The notes: generated from the sequence alone by a model not told the origin. Shown: positions 20,053 to 29,068, counted from the stretch's first letter. The stretch is 64,000 nt of DNA from Bradyrhizobium sp. AZCC 2262 (GCF_036924535.1 NZ_JAZHRT010000001.1:8432001-8496000), one strand, 5' to 3'. Translations and numbers: made by a program.

Positions 20053-21519
20053 CTACTTCGTCGCCCCGAAGCGGCTGTCGAACGAGTTCGACGACACAAT
20101 CGGCGCGGAGCCTGAGACCTGATTGTCCTTCGTGGCGGGCGCCGGGGTATCCGACATGGAAGGTTTCAGCGGCGGACGGACGGCGGCCTGTTTGGCGTCG
20201 TGCTTCGGCGCCGCGGCCTTCGGCGCTTCCGGCCGCGGCGGCTCGCTTCGCTTGGCCTCGATCACCTTCGGCTTCGAAGGTGGCGTGCTTGCGGTAGCGT
20301 CACCGCTGCCGCCGATACCGACCTTGCGGGCGAGGCTGGAGAAGAACCCTTCATTATTCTCGGCCGTCGGCGCCGCATTGGCGACGCGCGTCGGCGCTGC
20401 GGCAGGGGTGGGGGCCGGGGCTGCGGCAAGCTTCGGCGGTTCCGGCGCACCCATCAGCAGATTATCGGAGGGCGCCTTGGGCGGATTGACGTGAGAAGGA
20501 ATGGTGCCGGGGGCCCGCGCCATCAGCGACAACGAGCCGTCGCCGGGTTCCGAAAGACCCGTGTTGCCGTCGGGTACGCGCGCGGCGAATACCCTGTGCA
20601 TGCCGCCGTCGATGCCGGTGTTGATCCGTGCGACCGGCGTTCCCTTGGCAATCAGCCTTGCAGTCTCCGCGATGTCGGATGCCTGCTTCTCGCGCACGGC
20701 GTCGGCGATCTCGTCGGAAATCCCGTAGTCCGGACATTTGGCCGAAGCGTCGAACACAAGATCACGCGTGGCGCCCGGCTTCTTGATCGCGTCGAAGACG
20801 TATTTCTTTTCGCAGAAATCGACCTTCGGCTCCTGCTTCGTCACCTCGAAATGATCATTGCCTTCCTTGATCATCTTCCAGAACGGCATGTTCGGATTGT
20901 TGCGATGCTTGGCCATGTTGGCCGGCGTCATCTTGAACGGATAGGCCTGCAACTGGAACGACTTCTGGCCGCCGAAGAAGGACTCGCGGCCCAGCGAATA
21001 GATTTCCGCGATCTGTTCGTCGGTCATCGCGTAGCAGCCGCGCGAGGAACAATCGCCATGCACCATCAGCTGCGAGCCGGAACGCCCCAGCGCCTTGTCG
21101 AACGCGTTCGGATAGCCGGTGTTGAAGGAAAGATAATAGGCCGACTGCGGATTCATCTGCGCCGGCGAAATTGCATAGAAGCCTTCCGGCGCCTGGCGGT
21201 CGCCCTCGCGGACCTTGGGTCCGAGATCGCCCGACCAGCGGCAGATCGGATAGGTCTTCAGGAGTGCGAAACGGCCGGAGCGGTCCTGCTTCCAGATCTC
21301 AAGTTCAGCTTCCTGCTTGTACAGGCGAACCAGGATCGGCGATTGCAGGTCCATGTCTTTCGCCGTCATGTCGGCGATCAGTTTTGGCGGGACGGGCTGG
21401 TTGGCCTTGGCGTTATTGGCCAGCGAGATGTCGTCGCCGTTGCAACTGCCCAGCAGCGCGCCTGCGCCCGCGAGGGCAGCCGACGTGACGAGCGCGCGAA
21501 CCAGCGAACGGTTAATCAA
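20053..21519 (-). CDS. YafK-type L,D-transpeptidase, probable lipoprotein
   Basis: The 488-residue protein has an N-terminal signal with a lipobox LGSC (23-26), so it is probably a lipoprotein facing the periplasm. The YkuD catalytic domain (about 60-230) includes the His and Cys of MVHGDCSSRGCYAMTDEQIA (H154, C162). Relatives crosslink peptidoglycan by 3-3 bonds, attach lipoproteins to it, or (YafK/DpaA) release Braun lipoprotein; which applies is not readable. The long C-terminal part (about 300-488) is Pro/Ala/Lys-rich and low-complexity, likely a flexible wall-spanning tail. Confidence 0.88.
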   Translation of the reverse strand: MINRSLVRALVTSAALAGAGALLGSCNGDDISLANNAKANQPVPPKLIADMTAKDMDLQSPILVRLYKQEAELEIWKQDRSGRFALLKTYPICRWSGDLGPKVREGDRQAPEGFYAISPAQMNPQSAYYLSFNTGYPNAFDKALGRSGSQLMVHGDCSSRGCYAMTDEQIAEIYSLGRESFFGGQKSFQLQAYPFKMTPANMAKHRNNPNMPFWKMIKEGNDHFEVTKQEPKVDFCEKKYVFDAIKKPGATRDLVFDASAKCPDYGISDEIADAVREKQASDIAETARLIAKGTPVARINTGIDGGMHRVFAARVPDGNTGLSEPGDGSLSLMARAPGTIPSHVNPPKAPSDNLLMGAPEPPKLAAAPAPTPAAAPTRVANAAPTAENNEGFFSSLARKVGIGGSGDATASTPPSKPKVIEAKRSEPPRPEAPKAAAPKHDAKQAAVRPPLKPSMSDTPAPATKDNQVSGSAPIVSSNSFDSRFGATK

Positions 21520-21783
21520 AGGCTAAGCTCCACACCCACCGGGCATTTTCGCACCCCAAATCACAGCGAATATGCCCTGAAGCCATTGCATAAAATAGTA
21601 TCCTTTGACCTTCCGCGCCGCAACCCGAACGCGATGCGCCAGCCGTTTCCGAGGAGGGCATGGTCAATAAAGTTTAAAGACCGGGTCGGGGCCTAATTAG
21701 GGCCGAATCAAGTGATCCGATGAAATAAAGCGCCTTTAAGGCGGCCGGGCCGGTCCCCGTTTAGGGCAGGACAAGCGGGCCAA
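21520..21783. other. promoter-containing gap between accA and the L,D-transpeptidase gene
   Basis: A 264-base gap between two minus-strand genes. It is more AT-rich just upstream of the transpeptidase start and should hold its promoter. No gene or repeat was recognised. Confidence 0.4.
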
Positions 21784-22746
21784 TCAGCCGAGCTTGCGGC
21801 CGATATCGAGGAATTTCTGCCGCCGCTGCCGGCGGATGCCGGCCGCGTCCAGATTGCGGAGGTCGTTGAAGGCCTCGGCGATCGCGTCACCGGTGGCCGA
21901 GATCATGGCGGCGGAATCGCGGTGGGCGCCGCCGGAGGGCTCTTTCAGGATCTCGTCGATCACGCCGAATCGCAGCATGTCCTGGGCGGTGATCTTCATG
22001 CCGTTGGCGACTTCCTGGGCCTTGGTGCCGTCGCGCCACAGGATCGAGGAGGCCGCCTCCGGCGAGATCACGCTGTAGATCGCGTGCTCGAACATCAGCA
22101 CCTTGTTGGCGGTGGTGATGGCGATGGCGCCGCCCGACATGCCCTCGCCGGTGATGATCGCGACATTGGGGACGCCGAGCGAGAGGCAAGTATCGGTCGA
22201 GCGTGCGATCGCTTCCGCCACGCCGCGCTCCTCGGCGCCGATGCCGGGATAGGCGCCGGCGGAATCGACGAGCGACAGCACCGGAATGCCAAAGCGGTCT
22301 GCCATCTCCATCAGCCGCACCGCCTTGCGATAGCCCTCGGGGCGCGCCATGCCGAAATTATGCTTGATACGGCCGTCGGTGGTGGCGCCCTTTTCCTGGC
22401 CGACCACGCAGATGCTCTCGCCGCGGAATCGGCCGAAGCCGCCCACCAGCGCCTCGTCCTCGGCGAATTTGCGGTCGCCGGCCATCGGCGTGAATTCCGT
22501 CATCAGCGCGCCGACGAAATCGGTGAAATGCGGGCGCTGCGGATGGCGCGCCACCAGGGTCTTCTGCCACGGCGTCAAATTGGCGTAGAGGTCGTCCAGC
22601 GCCTGCTGCGCCTTGTCCTCTATGCGCGCGATCTCGTCGCCGATGTCGCTGCCGGACGCTGCCAGCGCGCGCAGTTCATCGACCTTGGCCTCGAGCTCGG
22701 CGACGGGTTTTTCAAAGTCGAGATAGCTGCGCATCTGATCCGGCAT
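21784..22746 (-). CDS. accA: acetyl-CoA carboxylase carboxyltransferase subunit alpha
   Basis: AccA, with AccD, transfers carboxyl from biotin to acetyl-CoA to make malonyl-CoA, the first committed step of fatty acid synthesis. The 320-residue protein starts RSYLDFEKPVAELEAKVDEL and has the crotonase-fold acyl-CoA blocks GRFRGESICVVGQEKG, GIPVLSLVDSAGAYPGIGAE, ERGVAEAIARS and GEGMSGGAIAI. Length and order match the family. The fatty-acid partner genes are not in this window. Confidence 0.97.
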   Translation of the reverse strand: MPDQMRSYLDFEKPVAELEAKVDELRALAASGSDIGDEIARIEDKAQQALDDLYANLTPWQKTLVARHPQRPHFTDFVGALMTEFTPMAGDRKFAEDEALVGGFGRFRGESICVVGQEKGATTDGRIKHNFGMARPEGYRKAVRLMEMADRFGIPVLSLVDSAGAYPGIGAEERGVAEAIARSTDTCLSLGVPNVAIITGEGMSGGAIAITTANKVLMFEHAIYSVISPEAASSILWRDGTKAQEVANGMKITAQDMLRFGVIDEILKEPSGGAHRDSAAMISATGDAIAEAFNDLRNLDAAGIRRQRRQKFLDIGRKLG

Positions 22747-22994
22747 CGAAACAATATAGGTAACAACGTGCTTTGAGGCGAAGCGGTTTCGATTCGCTTA
22801 AGGAAAGCACGCATCTTCAATGATTTAGCGTGCATCTCGGCCCGGATGACCCGGTTTGCCGAAGGCGCGCCAAACAAGGCCACAGGCGGGAGACGGCTGT
22901 TTCGGGGGAGACGCCGCGGAAGTCAAGGCTGCAGGCGCATCTTCGGGGAGGGATGGACGGAAGGATGCGTTCGTCGCAGGCCGGGACAAGCCGG
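22747..22994. other. intergenic region upstream of accA
   Basis: A 248-base gap between the siderophore-interacting-protein gene and accA, both on the minus strand. It should hold the accA promoter. No gene, repeat or clear terminator was seen. Confidence 0.4.
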
Positions 22995-23759
22995 TCAATC
23001 CTCGATCTTTTCGTGGGCGTCAGCGTGCCCGCGCTTCCAATAGCCCGCTGCTTTGGTCCATTGCCGCGGGTGCCCGAGGTCCTCGATGATATAGTTTCGC
23101 ACGCTGCGCGCGACGGACACTTCAGCGGCGATCCAAACGAAGCCTTCGCCGTTTGGCAGTGCGTAATCGGCAAGCACCGTGCGCAGCAGCGACGCATCGT
23201 CCGGCGACCCGTTTCGCGCAATCCAGCGCGGCGTCCAGGTCGCCTTGGTCCGGAAGTCCAGGATTTCATCAGCTTCCATCAAGACGAAGGTGGTCACCGG
23301 CACGTCGGCGCGAAGCTCTTCCACGCGACGTCCGATCGCCGGAAGCGCAGTTTCGTCGCCGATCAACAGATACCAGTCGAAATCATCGGGCACGACAGTG
23401 GAGCCCCTTGGACCGCCGATTTCCAGCGTGTCGCCAATCTGTGCCGATGTCGCCCAGTGCGTCGCAGGACCGCTCTCGTGGAGTGCGAAGTCGATGATCA
23501 GTGTTCCCTGGCTTCTATCGAACCGGCGCGGCGTAAAATCGCGCATGCAGCTTTCCCGTCCGTCGGCATCTCCGCCGACGGCAGGAAAGAACAGCTTGAC
23601 GTGATCGTCATGCGAGGCGCTGGCGAAATCGTGCAGGTCGGGTGAGGTGAAGCCGAAGCGCAGCATGCGCGGCGTCAACAGCTCGGTGGAGGATACGGTC
23701 AACACCCGTCGACGAAGTTCGTGGCGGACGCGGGCGGTCGTGTGACGCTGCAGACCCAT
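22995..23759 (-). CDS. siderophore-interacting FAD protein (YqjH-like ferric-chelate reductase)
   Basis: The 254-residue flavoprotein belongs to the siderophore-interacting family, which reduces ferric siderophores to release iron in the cytoplasm. The FAD-binding domain has FTSPDLHDFASASHDDHVKL and MRDFTPRRFDRSQGTLIIDF; the C-terminal NAD(P)H domain has FDWYLLIGDETALPAIGRRV, FVWIAAEVSVARSVRNYI and the ending KAAGYWKRG, which is diagnostic. ATG 23759 lies just 1 base after the PadR stop, so the two genes are one transcription unit. The pairing matches E. coli YqjI (PadR repressor) and YqjH. Confidence 0.92.
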   Translation of the reverse strand: MGLQRHTTARVRHELRRRVLTVSSTELLTPRMLRFGFTSPDLHDFASASHDDHVKLFFPAVGGDADGRESCMRDFTPRRFDRSQGTLIIDFALHESGPATHWATSAQIGDTLEIGGPRGSTVVPDDFDWYLLIGDETALPAIGRRVEELRADVPVTTFVLMEADEILDFRTKATWTPRWIARNGSPDDASLLRTVLADYALPNGEGFVWIAAEVSVARSVRNYIIEDLGHPRQWTKAAGYWKRGHADAHEKIED

Positions 23760-23760
23760 G

Positions 23761-24369
23761 TTACAGACGCTCGATCTTTCGCGCCGCCTCATCGATCAGC
23801 TCCACCGCTTCATGCATCCGCTCCTTGTCGAGGCCTTCGCCGAGCCGGCTCAACAGCACGCTGCGCAGATTATGCATCGCGCGGCGGATCGGAACGGCGT
23901 CGGTGCGCTGGCGCATCGCAGCAAGCGCATCCAGCCGCGCCAGCATCGCGGCGACCTCCGCGGCGTGCTCCGCGAGGTGGGCGGTGCCTTCCGGCGTGAC
24001 CGCAAACAGCTTTCGCGCACCCTCGGCCAGTTGCTCGTCGATCAGCCCCATTTCGCTCAACATCGTCAGCGTCGGATAGACGATGCCTGGGCTCGGCGCA
24101 TAGGCGCCGCCGGTTCGTTCCTCGATGGCGCGAATCAGGTCGTAGCCGTGGCGGGGCTTGTCGGCGATCAGTTTGAGCAGCACGAGGCGCAGTTCGCCCC
24201 CGTCGAACATTCGCCGCCGTCCGCCGCCGCGTCCGAAGCCCTGGTCGTCTTCGCTCCAGCCTCTCCCTCCTTCACCGCGGCCGAACCTGCCGCCGCGCGG
24301 TGATGCGTGATGGCCGCCCAAGCCGCGGCCGTGGCGGCCCTCGCGCATCGCGTGTCTGAATCCAAACAT
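23761..24369 (-). CDS. PadR-family repressor, YqjI-like, with His/Gly-rich N-terminus
   Basis: The 202-residue protein has a His/Gly/Arg-rich N-terminal arm (about 1-50: HAMREGRHGRGLGGHHASPR) and a PadR winged helix (about 56-135: GELRLVLLKLIADKPRHGYD, SPGIVYPTLTMLSEMGLIDE), followed by a C-terminal helical dimer part. E. coli YqjI has the same plan, with a metal-binding N-terminal extension, and represses itself and yqjH. By analogy this protein should sense nickel or iron and control the downstream reductase. ATG 24369 is preceded by AAGGAAGA. Two matching palindromes upstream are probable operators. Confidence 0.88.
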   Translation of the reverse strand: MFGFRHAMREGRHGRGLGGHHASPRGGRFGRGEGGRGWSEDDQGFGRGGGRRRMFDGGELRLVLLKLIADKPRHGYDLIRAIEERTGGAYAPSPGIVYPTLTMLSEMGLIDEQLAEGARKLFAVTPEGTAHLAEHAAEVAAMLARLDALAAMRQRTDAVPIRRAMHNLRSVLLSRLGEGLDKERMHEAVELIDEAARKIERL

Positions 24370-24402
24370 GTTTTCTTCCTTTTGGTTAGTTATGATCTGT
24401 CT

Positions 24403-24414
24403 AAGATATATCAT
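24403..24414. promoter_or_regulatory. candidate PadR operator, proximal copy
   Basis: AAGATATATCAT, 10 of 12 bases identical to the perfect palindrome at 24457. It lies 34 bases upstream of the padR start. Confidence 0.55.
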
Positions 24415-24456
24415 AATGATTGGCGAGCAAGTAGAAAGATAGGTCATAGATTTGAA

Positions 24457-24468
24457 AAGATATATCTT
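24457..24468. promoter_or_regulatory. candidate PadR operator, distal copy
   Basis: AAGATATATCTT is a perfect 12-base palindrome, 54 bases (about five helical turns) from its partner at 24403, in an AT-rich island that contrasts with the surroundings. The location between xerD and the PadR start fits autoregulation. Confidence 0.6.
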
Positions 24469-24502
24469 ATATGGACGGCCGCTCTGACACTTGCCCCTGC
24501 AT

Positions 24503-25480
24503 TTAGATCTTTTCCGCCAGCGGATGCAGGTCGCGCACCAGGCTTTTGAGCCGCTCCTCGACCACATGGGTATAGATCTGCGTGGTGGAGATGTCGGTAT
24601 GGCCGAGCAGCGTCTGCACGATGCGCAGGTCGGCGCCGTTATGCAGCAGGTGGCTGGCGAAGGCGTGGCGCAGCACATGTGGGGAGACCAGCCGCGGCGC
24701 GAGGCCCGATGCCGCCGCCAGTTCCTTCAGGTCGCGCGCAAAATGCTGCCGCGTCAGATGGCCGCTCTCACCGAAGGAGGGAAACAGCCATTTCGAGCTG
24801 GGTGCGCCTTTCTTGTTCTCGGGCTTGAGCGCTTCCATCGCGGCGAGATAGCCGGCCATCGCCTGCCGTGACGCTTCGTTGAGCGGCACCAGCCGTTCCT
24901 TGTTGCCCTTGCCGCGCACCACGATCATGCGGGCGTCGCGCCGCGAGGCCGACAGCGGCAGCGTCACCAGCTCCGAGACGCGCAGGCCGGTGGCGTAAAG
25001 CACCTCCAGCAGGCAATACAGCCGCATCGCGCGCAGCCGCTGCTGTGGCGAAGCGTTCTCGGCCTCGGTCAATTCCTTGGCCCGCGTCAGCATGCGGTCG
25101 ACGTCCGCTATCGACAGCACCTTCGGCAAGCCCCGGCCACGCTTCGGGCCGGACAGGATCGCCGCCGGATCGTCGCTGCGGATGCGCTCGTTCAGGAGAA
25201 AGCGGAACAGATGCCGCATCGCCGACAGCCGGCGCGCCACGCTGGAGGATTTGAAGCCTCTGACATCGAGGTCGGCGAGGTAGTCCCGCAGTGCATCCGT
25301 TCCGGCGCCGGCAAAGTTTTGGCCCTGGCGGCCGAGAAATTCGGAAAAATCCGTGAGGTCGCGGCGATAGGCGTCGAGCGTGTTGTCGCCAGCCCCCTGT
25401 TCCGCCGCGAGCATGTCGAGGAACAGGTTGATCAGCTTCTCGTCTTTGGCCGTCTTGCTGGAACGCATTGCCCCCGACAT
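24503..25480 (-). CDS. xerD: tyrosine recombinase XerD
   Basis: XerD works with XerC at dif to resolve chromosome dimers. The protein (about 325 residues from ATG 25480) has the N-terminal SAM-like core-binding domain (LINLFLDMLAAEQGAGDNTL, DALRDYLADLDVRGF) and the catalytic domain with Arg (ATGLRVSELVTL), the HVLRHAFASHLLHNG box and HTDISTTQIYTHV carrying the nucleophilic Tyr. The start is uncertain: ATG 25468 (MRSSKTAKDEKL) and ATG 25519 are alternatives. It lies next to a small membrane-protein gene, with aroKB divergent. Confidence 0.93.
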   Translation of the reverse strand: MSGAMRSSKTAKDEKLINLFLDMLAAEQGAGDNTLDAYRRDLTDFSEFLGRQGQNFAGAGTDALRDYLADLDVRGFKSSSVARRLSAMRHLFRFLLNERIRSDDPAAILSGPKRGRGLPKVLSIADVDRMLTRAKELTEAENASPQQRLRAMRLYCLLEVLYATGLRVSELVTLPLSASRRDARMIVVRGKGNKERLVPLNEASRQAMAGYLAAMEALKPENKKGAPSSKWLFPSFGESGHLTRQHFARDLKELAAASGLAPRLVSPHVLRHAFASHLLHNGADLRIVQTLLGHTDISTTQIYTHVVEERLKSLVRDLHPLAEKI

Positions 25481-25538
25481 CCCGTAGGCGAGATGCCGCT
25501 CCCCGAGTTCGTCTCTCACACAAATCAGACGATAGCGG

Positions 25539-25685
25539 CTATTTCTTGAGGAACTTGTCTGCGGGGATGGTGACCGTCATTTCCCGGGGCTTTGGGGTGA
25601 CGAAGTTCGCCAGCGAAAAAATCACGCCATAGATCATCCCGGCAATGATGCCGACGACCGTCAGAAAGCGGAACAAACTGGGCAT
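25539..25685 (-). CDS. 48-residue single-pass membrane protein
   Basis: A short gene: ATG at 25685, TAG at 25539-25541. The product begins MPSLFRFLTVVGIIAGMIYG and ends PADKFLKK. One hydrophobic helix covers about residues 5-29, followed by a basic and then mixed periplasmic or cytoplasmic tail with KPREMTVTIPADKFLKK. Its position between xerD and aroK, with good coding character and an in-place stop 19 bases before the longest xerD start, suggests a real gene. I recall no function for such a protein. Topology and role are inference. Confidence 0.7.
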   Translation of the reverse strand: MPSLFRFLTVVGIIAGMIYGVIFSLANFVTPKPREMTVTIPADKFLKK

Positions 25686-25828
25686 AGGGGGCTCAGGGCG
25701 GCGAATTAACCAATGAAATCATCCATCATGTTCCCATCCCCGTGGCAAGAGTCTCTGGCGGGGGCATCGATGGGGGTAGTATAGGTGTCGCAGCCGCGGG
25801 CAAATCCCGCAAAACCGCAGAGTTTTTG

Positions 25829-26461
25829 ATGTCCGAGACCGCCGTACCGGCACAAGCCAATAGCCCCCAGGAGGCCGATATCACGTCGGCTCTGGGAAGG
25901 CGTTCGGTCGTGCTGGTCGGCATGATGGGCGCCGGCAAGTCCACCATCGGCCGGCGGCTTGCGGCGCGGCTGCGCCTGCCGTTCCTCGACGCCGATATCG
26001 AGATCGAGGCGGCGGCAGGGATGTCGATCCCGGACATTTTCGAAACCCATGGCGAGCCGCATTTCCGGGACGGCGAGGCGCGGGTGATCGCGCGGCTGCT
26101 CGACAGCGGCCCGGCCGTAATCGCCACCGGCGGCGGCGCCTTCATGCGTGAGGAGACCCGCAACCGCATCCGCGACAAGGCGGTCTCGATCTGGCTCAAG
26201 GCGGATGTCGACGTGATCATGAAGCGGGTCAAGCGCCGCGCCGACCGTCCGCTGCTGCAGACCGAGGATCCGGTTGCGACCGTCAGCCGCCTGCTCGAAG
26301 CGCGCGAACCGGTCTACCAGACCGCCGACCTGACGATCGGTTCGCGCGATGTGCCGCACGACCGCGTCGTCGACGAATGTATCGATGCCCTGCGCGCCCG
26401 GCTAGGCGCCGTCGCGCCTTCTGCCCAGCCGACAACCGACGGGATCAGCGTTACGCCATGA
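25829..26461 (+). CDS. aroK: shikimate kinase
   Basis: AroK phosphorylates shikimate at the 3-hydroxyl in the chorismate pathway to aromatic amino acids. The 210-residue protein has Walker A GMMGAGKST (31-39), the shikimate-binding DADIEIEAAAGMSIPDIFE segment, GEPHFRDGEARVIARLL, and ATGGGAFMREETRN. The first about 25 residues are an extra non-conserved tail, so ATG 25829 is reasonable; 25742 would add more non-conserved sequence. The stop overlaps the aroB start (ATGA), indicating translational coupling. Confidence 0.95.
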   Translation: MSETAVPAQANSPQEADITSALGRRSVVLVGMMGAGKSTIGRRLAARLRLPFLDADIEIEAAAGMSIPDIFETHGEPHFRDGEARVIARLLDSGPAVIATGGGAFMREETRNRIRDKAVSIWLKADVDVIMKRVKRRADRPLLQTEDPVATVSRLLEAREPVYQTADLTIGSRDVPHDRVVDECIDALRARLGAVAPSAQPTTDGISVTP

Positions 26462-27600
26462 CTGCGCCACTGAAGCATTCCGCCGAAATCACCGTCGACG
26501 TCGCGCTTGGCGAGCGCGCCTACGACATCGTCATCGGCCGTGGCGTGCTGGCCTCGCTCGGCGCGCGCGTCGCCGCGTTGCGGCCGGGCGTGCGCACCGC
26601 CATCGTCACCGACCGCACTGTGGCCAAGCACTGGCTGGAGCAAACAGAGCGTTCGCTTACCGAGGCCGGCATCCAGACGTCCCGCGTCATCGTCGAGGAA
26701 GGCGAAGTATCGAAGACCTATGCCGGTCTCGAAAAGGTCTCCGAGGCGCTGATCGCGGCCAGGATCGAACGCAACGATCTGGTGATTGCGCTCGGCGGCG
26801 GCGTGGTCGGCGATCTTGCCGGCTTTGCGGCGGCGATCCTGCGCCGTGGCGTCGATTTCGTGCAGGTGCCGACCTCGCTTCTGGCGCAAGTCGATTCCTC
26901 GGTCGGCGGCAAGACCGGCATCAACTCGCCGCAGGGCAAGAACCTGATCGGCGCGTTTCATCAGCCGGTGCTGGTGATCGCCGATACTTCCGTGCTCGAC
27001 ACCCTGTCGCCGCGCCAGTTCCGCGCCGGCTATGCCGAAGTCGCCAAATATGGCGTGCTCGGCGATGAAGCCTTTTTCACCTGGCTGGAAGCCAACCACG
27101 CCGACATCTTCTCCGGCGGCGCGGCACGCGAGCACGCGATTGCCACCTCCTGCCGCGCCAAGGCCGCGATCGTCTCCCGCGACGAGCGTGAGAACGGCGA
27201 GCGCGCGCTGCTCAATCTCGGCCACACGTTCGGCCATGCGCTGGAGGCCGCGACCGGCTTTTCCGATCGCCTGTTCCATGGCGAAGGCGTCTCCGTCGGC
27301 ATGGTGCTGGCCGCGGAATTTTCCGCCAAGCTCGGCATGATCCCGCAAAGCGATGCCGCCCGTGTCGAACGCCATCTTGCTTCCGTCGGCCTGCCGACCC
27401 ATTTGCAGGACATCGCGGGCTTCGCCCAGGAGGGGTTGGCGGATGCCGACGCCCTGATGGCGCTGATGGCGCAGGACAAGAAGGTCAAGCGCGGCAAGCT
27501 CACATTCATCCTGCTGCAGGCGATTGGCCGCGCGGTGGTCGCAAACGACGTCGAGCCGGCGCTGGTGCGCGATTTCCTGCAACAGAAGTTGTCGGGATGA
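26458..27600 (+). CDS. aroB: 3-dehydroquinate synthase
   Basis: AroB converts DAHP to 3-dehydroquinate, the second step of the shikimate pathway, using NAD and a divalent metal. The 380-residue protein shows ERNDLVIALGGGVVGDLAGF and FVQVPTSLLAQVDSSVGGKT, then GINSPQGKNLIGAFHQP and the metal-binding NLGHTFGHALEAATGF and FHGEGVSVGMVLAAEFS. It overlaps aroK by 4 bases. The two together form the aroKB operon common in proteobacteria. Confidence 0.97.
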   Translation: MTAPLKHSAEITVDVALGERAYDIVIGRGVLASLGARVAALRPGVRTAIVTDRTVAKHWLEQTERSLTEAGIQTSRVIVEEGEVSKTYAGLEKVSEALIAARIERNDLVIALGGGVVGDLAGFAAAILRRGVDFVQVPTSLLAQVDSSVGGKTGINSPQGKNLIGAFHQPVLVIADTSVLDTLSPRQFRAGYAEVAKYGVLGDEAFFTWLEANHADIFSGGAAREHAIATSCRAKAAIVSRDERENGERALLNLGHTFGHALEAATGFSDRLFHGEGVSVGMVLAAEFSAKLGMIPQSDAARVERHLASVGLPTHLQDIAGFAQEGLADADALMALMAQDKKVKRGKLTFILLQAIGRAVVANDVEPALVRDFLQQKLSG

Positions 27601-27667
27601 GAACGGGATTGTCGGGACGCCGTGTGGGCCAAGCGTCGCGCGGGGCCGGGGCCGTCACGAGGCATAG

Positions 27668-29020
27668 ATGAGTTCGACCGCGTCCAATCTGCTGCTCGCG
27701 CTCCTGCTGCTCGCCGCCAACGCGTTCTACGTGGCCGCCGAGTTCGCGCTGGTGAAGAGCCGCGGCTTTCGCATCAGGGCGATGGTCGAGCAGGACCGGT
27801 TCGGCGCGCGCCTGCTGCACGGCATGATGGGCAATATCGAGGCCTATCTCGCCTGCTGCCAACTCGGCATCACCATGGCCTCGCTCGGCCTCGGCTGGGT
27901 CGGCGAACCCACGGTTTCGGCGCTGCTCGAACCGTTGCTGATCCCGCTCGGCATGTCGCAACGCACCCTGCACTTTGTGTCGTTCATGGCGGGCTTTCTG
28001 GTGTTCTCCTCGCTGCACATTGTCATCGGCGAGCAGGTGCCGAAGACACTCGCGATCCGCCAGCCGATGCCGGTCTCGCAATGGATCGCCTATCCGCTCC
28101 ATTTGTCCTATCTGGTGTTCTATCCGCTGAACTGGCTGCTCAACACCGCATCCCGCGGGATATTGCGCATGCTCGGCGTCAAGGAATCCTCACAGCACGA
28201 AATTCTCACTGACTCCGAGATCGAAGGGCTGGTGGAAGAATCGGCCGTGCATGGCGGCATCGAGAGCGGCGAGGCAGAGTATATCCACAACGTCTTCCGT
28301 TTCGGCGACCTCGCCGTCTCCGACGTCATGGTCCACCGCACCGCGATGGTGCTGATCAACGCCGATCTGCCGCCGGACGAACTGGTGCGCGAGGTGCTGG
28401 CGACCGAATACACCCGCATCCCGCTGTGGCGCGACAAGCCGGAAAACATCATCGGCGTGCTGCACGCCAAGGATTTGCTGCGCGCGATCCGGGCCTCCGA
28501 CGGCGATACCTCGCGGATCAACGTCTCGGCGATCATGCTGCCGCCGTGGTTCGTGCCGGAGATGCGGCCTCTGTCCGAACAGTTGAAGGCGTTCCGCCGC
28601 CGCAAGACCCATTTTGCGCTCGTCGTTGATGAATACGGCGAAGTCGAGGGCATGGTGACGCTGGAAGACATTCTGGAAGAAATCGTCGGCGACATTTCCG
28701 ATGAGCACGACGTCGTCGTGGCCGGCGTCCGCGCCCAGAGCGACGGCTCCGTGGTGGTGGACGGTTCGGTGCCGATCCGCGATCTCAACCGCGCGATGAA
28801 CTGGCATCTGCCGGACGAGGAGGCGACGACGGTCGCAGGCCTCGTGATCCACGAAGCGCGCTCGATCCCCGAGCGCGGCCAGAGTTTTACTTTCCACGGC
28901 TTCCGCTTCCGCGTGCTGCGGCGTGAGCGCAACCGCATCACGGCGCTCAAGATCGCGCCGGTGCCGCGCGAAGCTGAGGGCGAGGATCCGAAGCCGAAGC
29001 GGGCGGGGACGGCGTTCTGA
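27668..29020 (+). CDS. CNNM / HlyC-CorC family membrane protein with CBS pair
   Basis: The 450-residue protein combines an N-terminal DUF21 membrane domain (about 1-190, with LLLALLLLAANAFYVAAEFA and several further helices), a CBS-domain pair (about 205-330, FGDLAVSDVMVHRTAMVLIN and DEYGEVEGMVTLEDILEEIV) and a C-terminal CorC/HlyC domain. The family is called hemolysin-like, but members studied act in magnesium or cobalt export or sensing. That role is the more likely one. It follows aroB by 67 bases on the same strand, an order often seen in Rhizobiales. Confidence 0.92.
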   Translation: MSSTASNLLLALLLLAANAFYVAAEFALVKSRGFRIRAMVEQDRFGARLLHGMMGNIEAYLACCQLGITMASLGLGWVGEPTVSALLEPLLIPLGMSQRTLHFVSFMAGFLVFSSLHIVIGEQVPKTLAIRQPMPVSQWIAYPLHLSYLVFYPLNWLLNTASRGILRMLGVKESSQHEILTDSEIEGLVEESAVHGGIESGEAEYIHNVFRFGDLAVSDVMVHRTAMVLINADLPPDELVREVLATEYTRIPLWRDKPENIIGVLHAKDLLRAIRASDGDTSRINVSAIMLPPWFVPEMRPLSEQLKAFRRRKTHFALVVDEYGEVEGMVTLEDILEEIVGDISDEHDVVVAGVRAQSDGSVVVDGSVPIRDLNRAMNWHLPDEEATTVAGLVIHEARSIPERGQSFTFHGFRFRVLRRERNRITALKIAPVPREAEGEDPKPKRAGTAF

Positions 29021-29056
29021 GCGTATCTCCAACACGAAGGACTGCTGCACTCACTC

Positions 29057-29068
29057 CGTCATCCTGAG
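29057..29068. repeat. left fragment of a palindromic repeat (family G) split by the IS
   Basis: CGTCATCCTGAG is the tip of the arm whose remainder continues at 30594 on the far side of the insertion element. Confidence 0.65.

Noticed and set aside
20200-21696. A 498-codon plus-strand frame
   Set aside because: Antisense to the L,D-transpeptidase gene; Arg-rich with no domain.
24370-24678. Upstream extension of the PadR frame
   Set aside because: It overlaps xerD and crosses the AT-rich operator island; ATG 24369 has a ribosome binding site.
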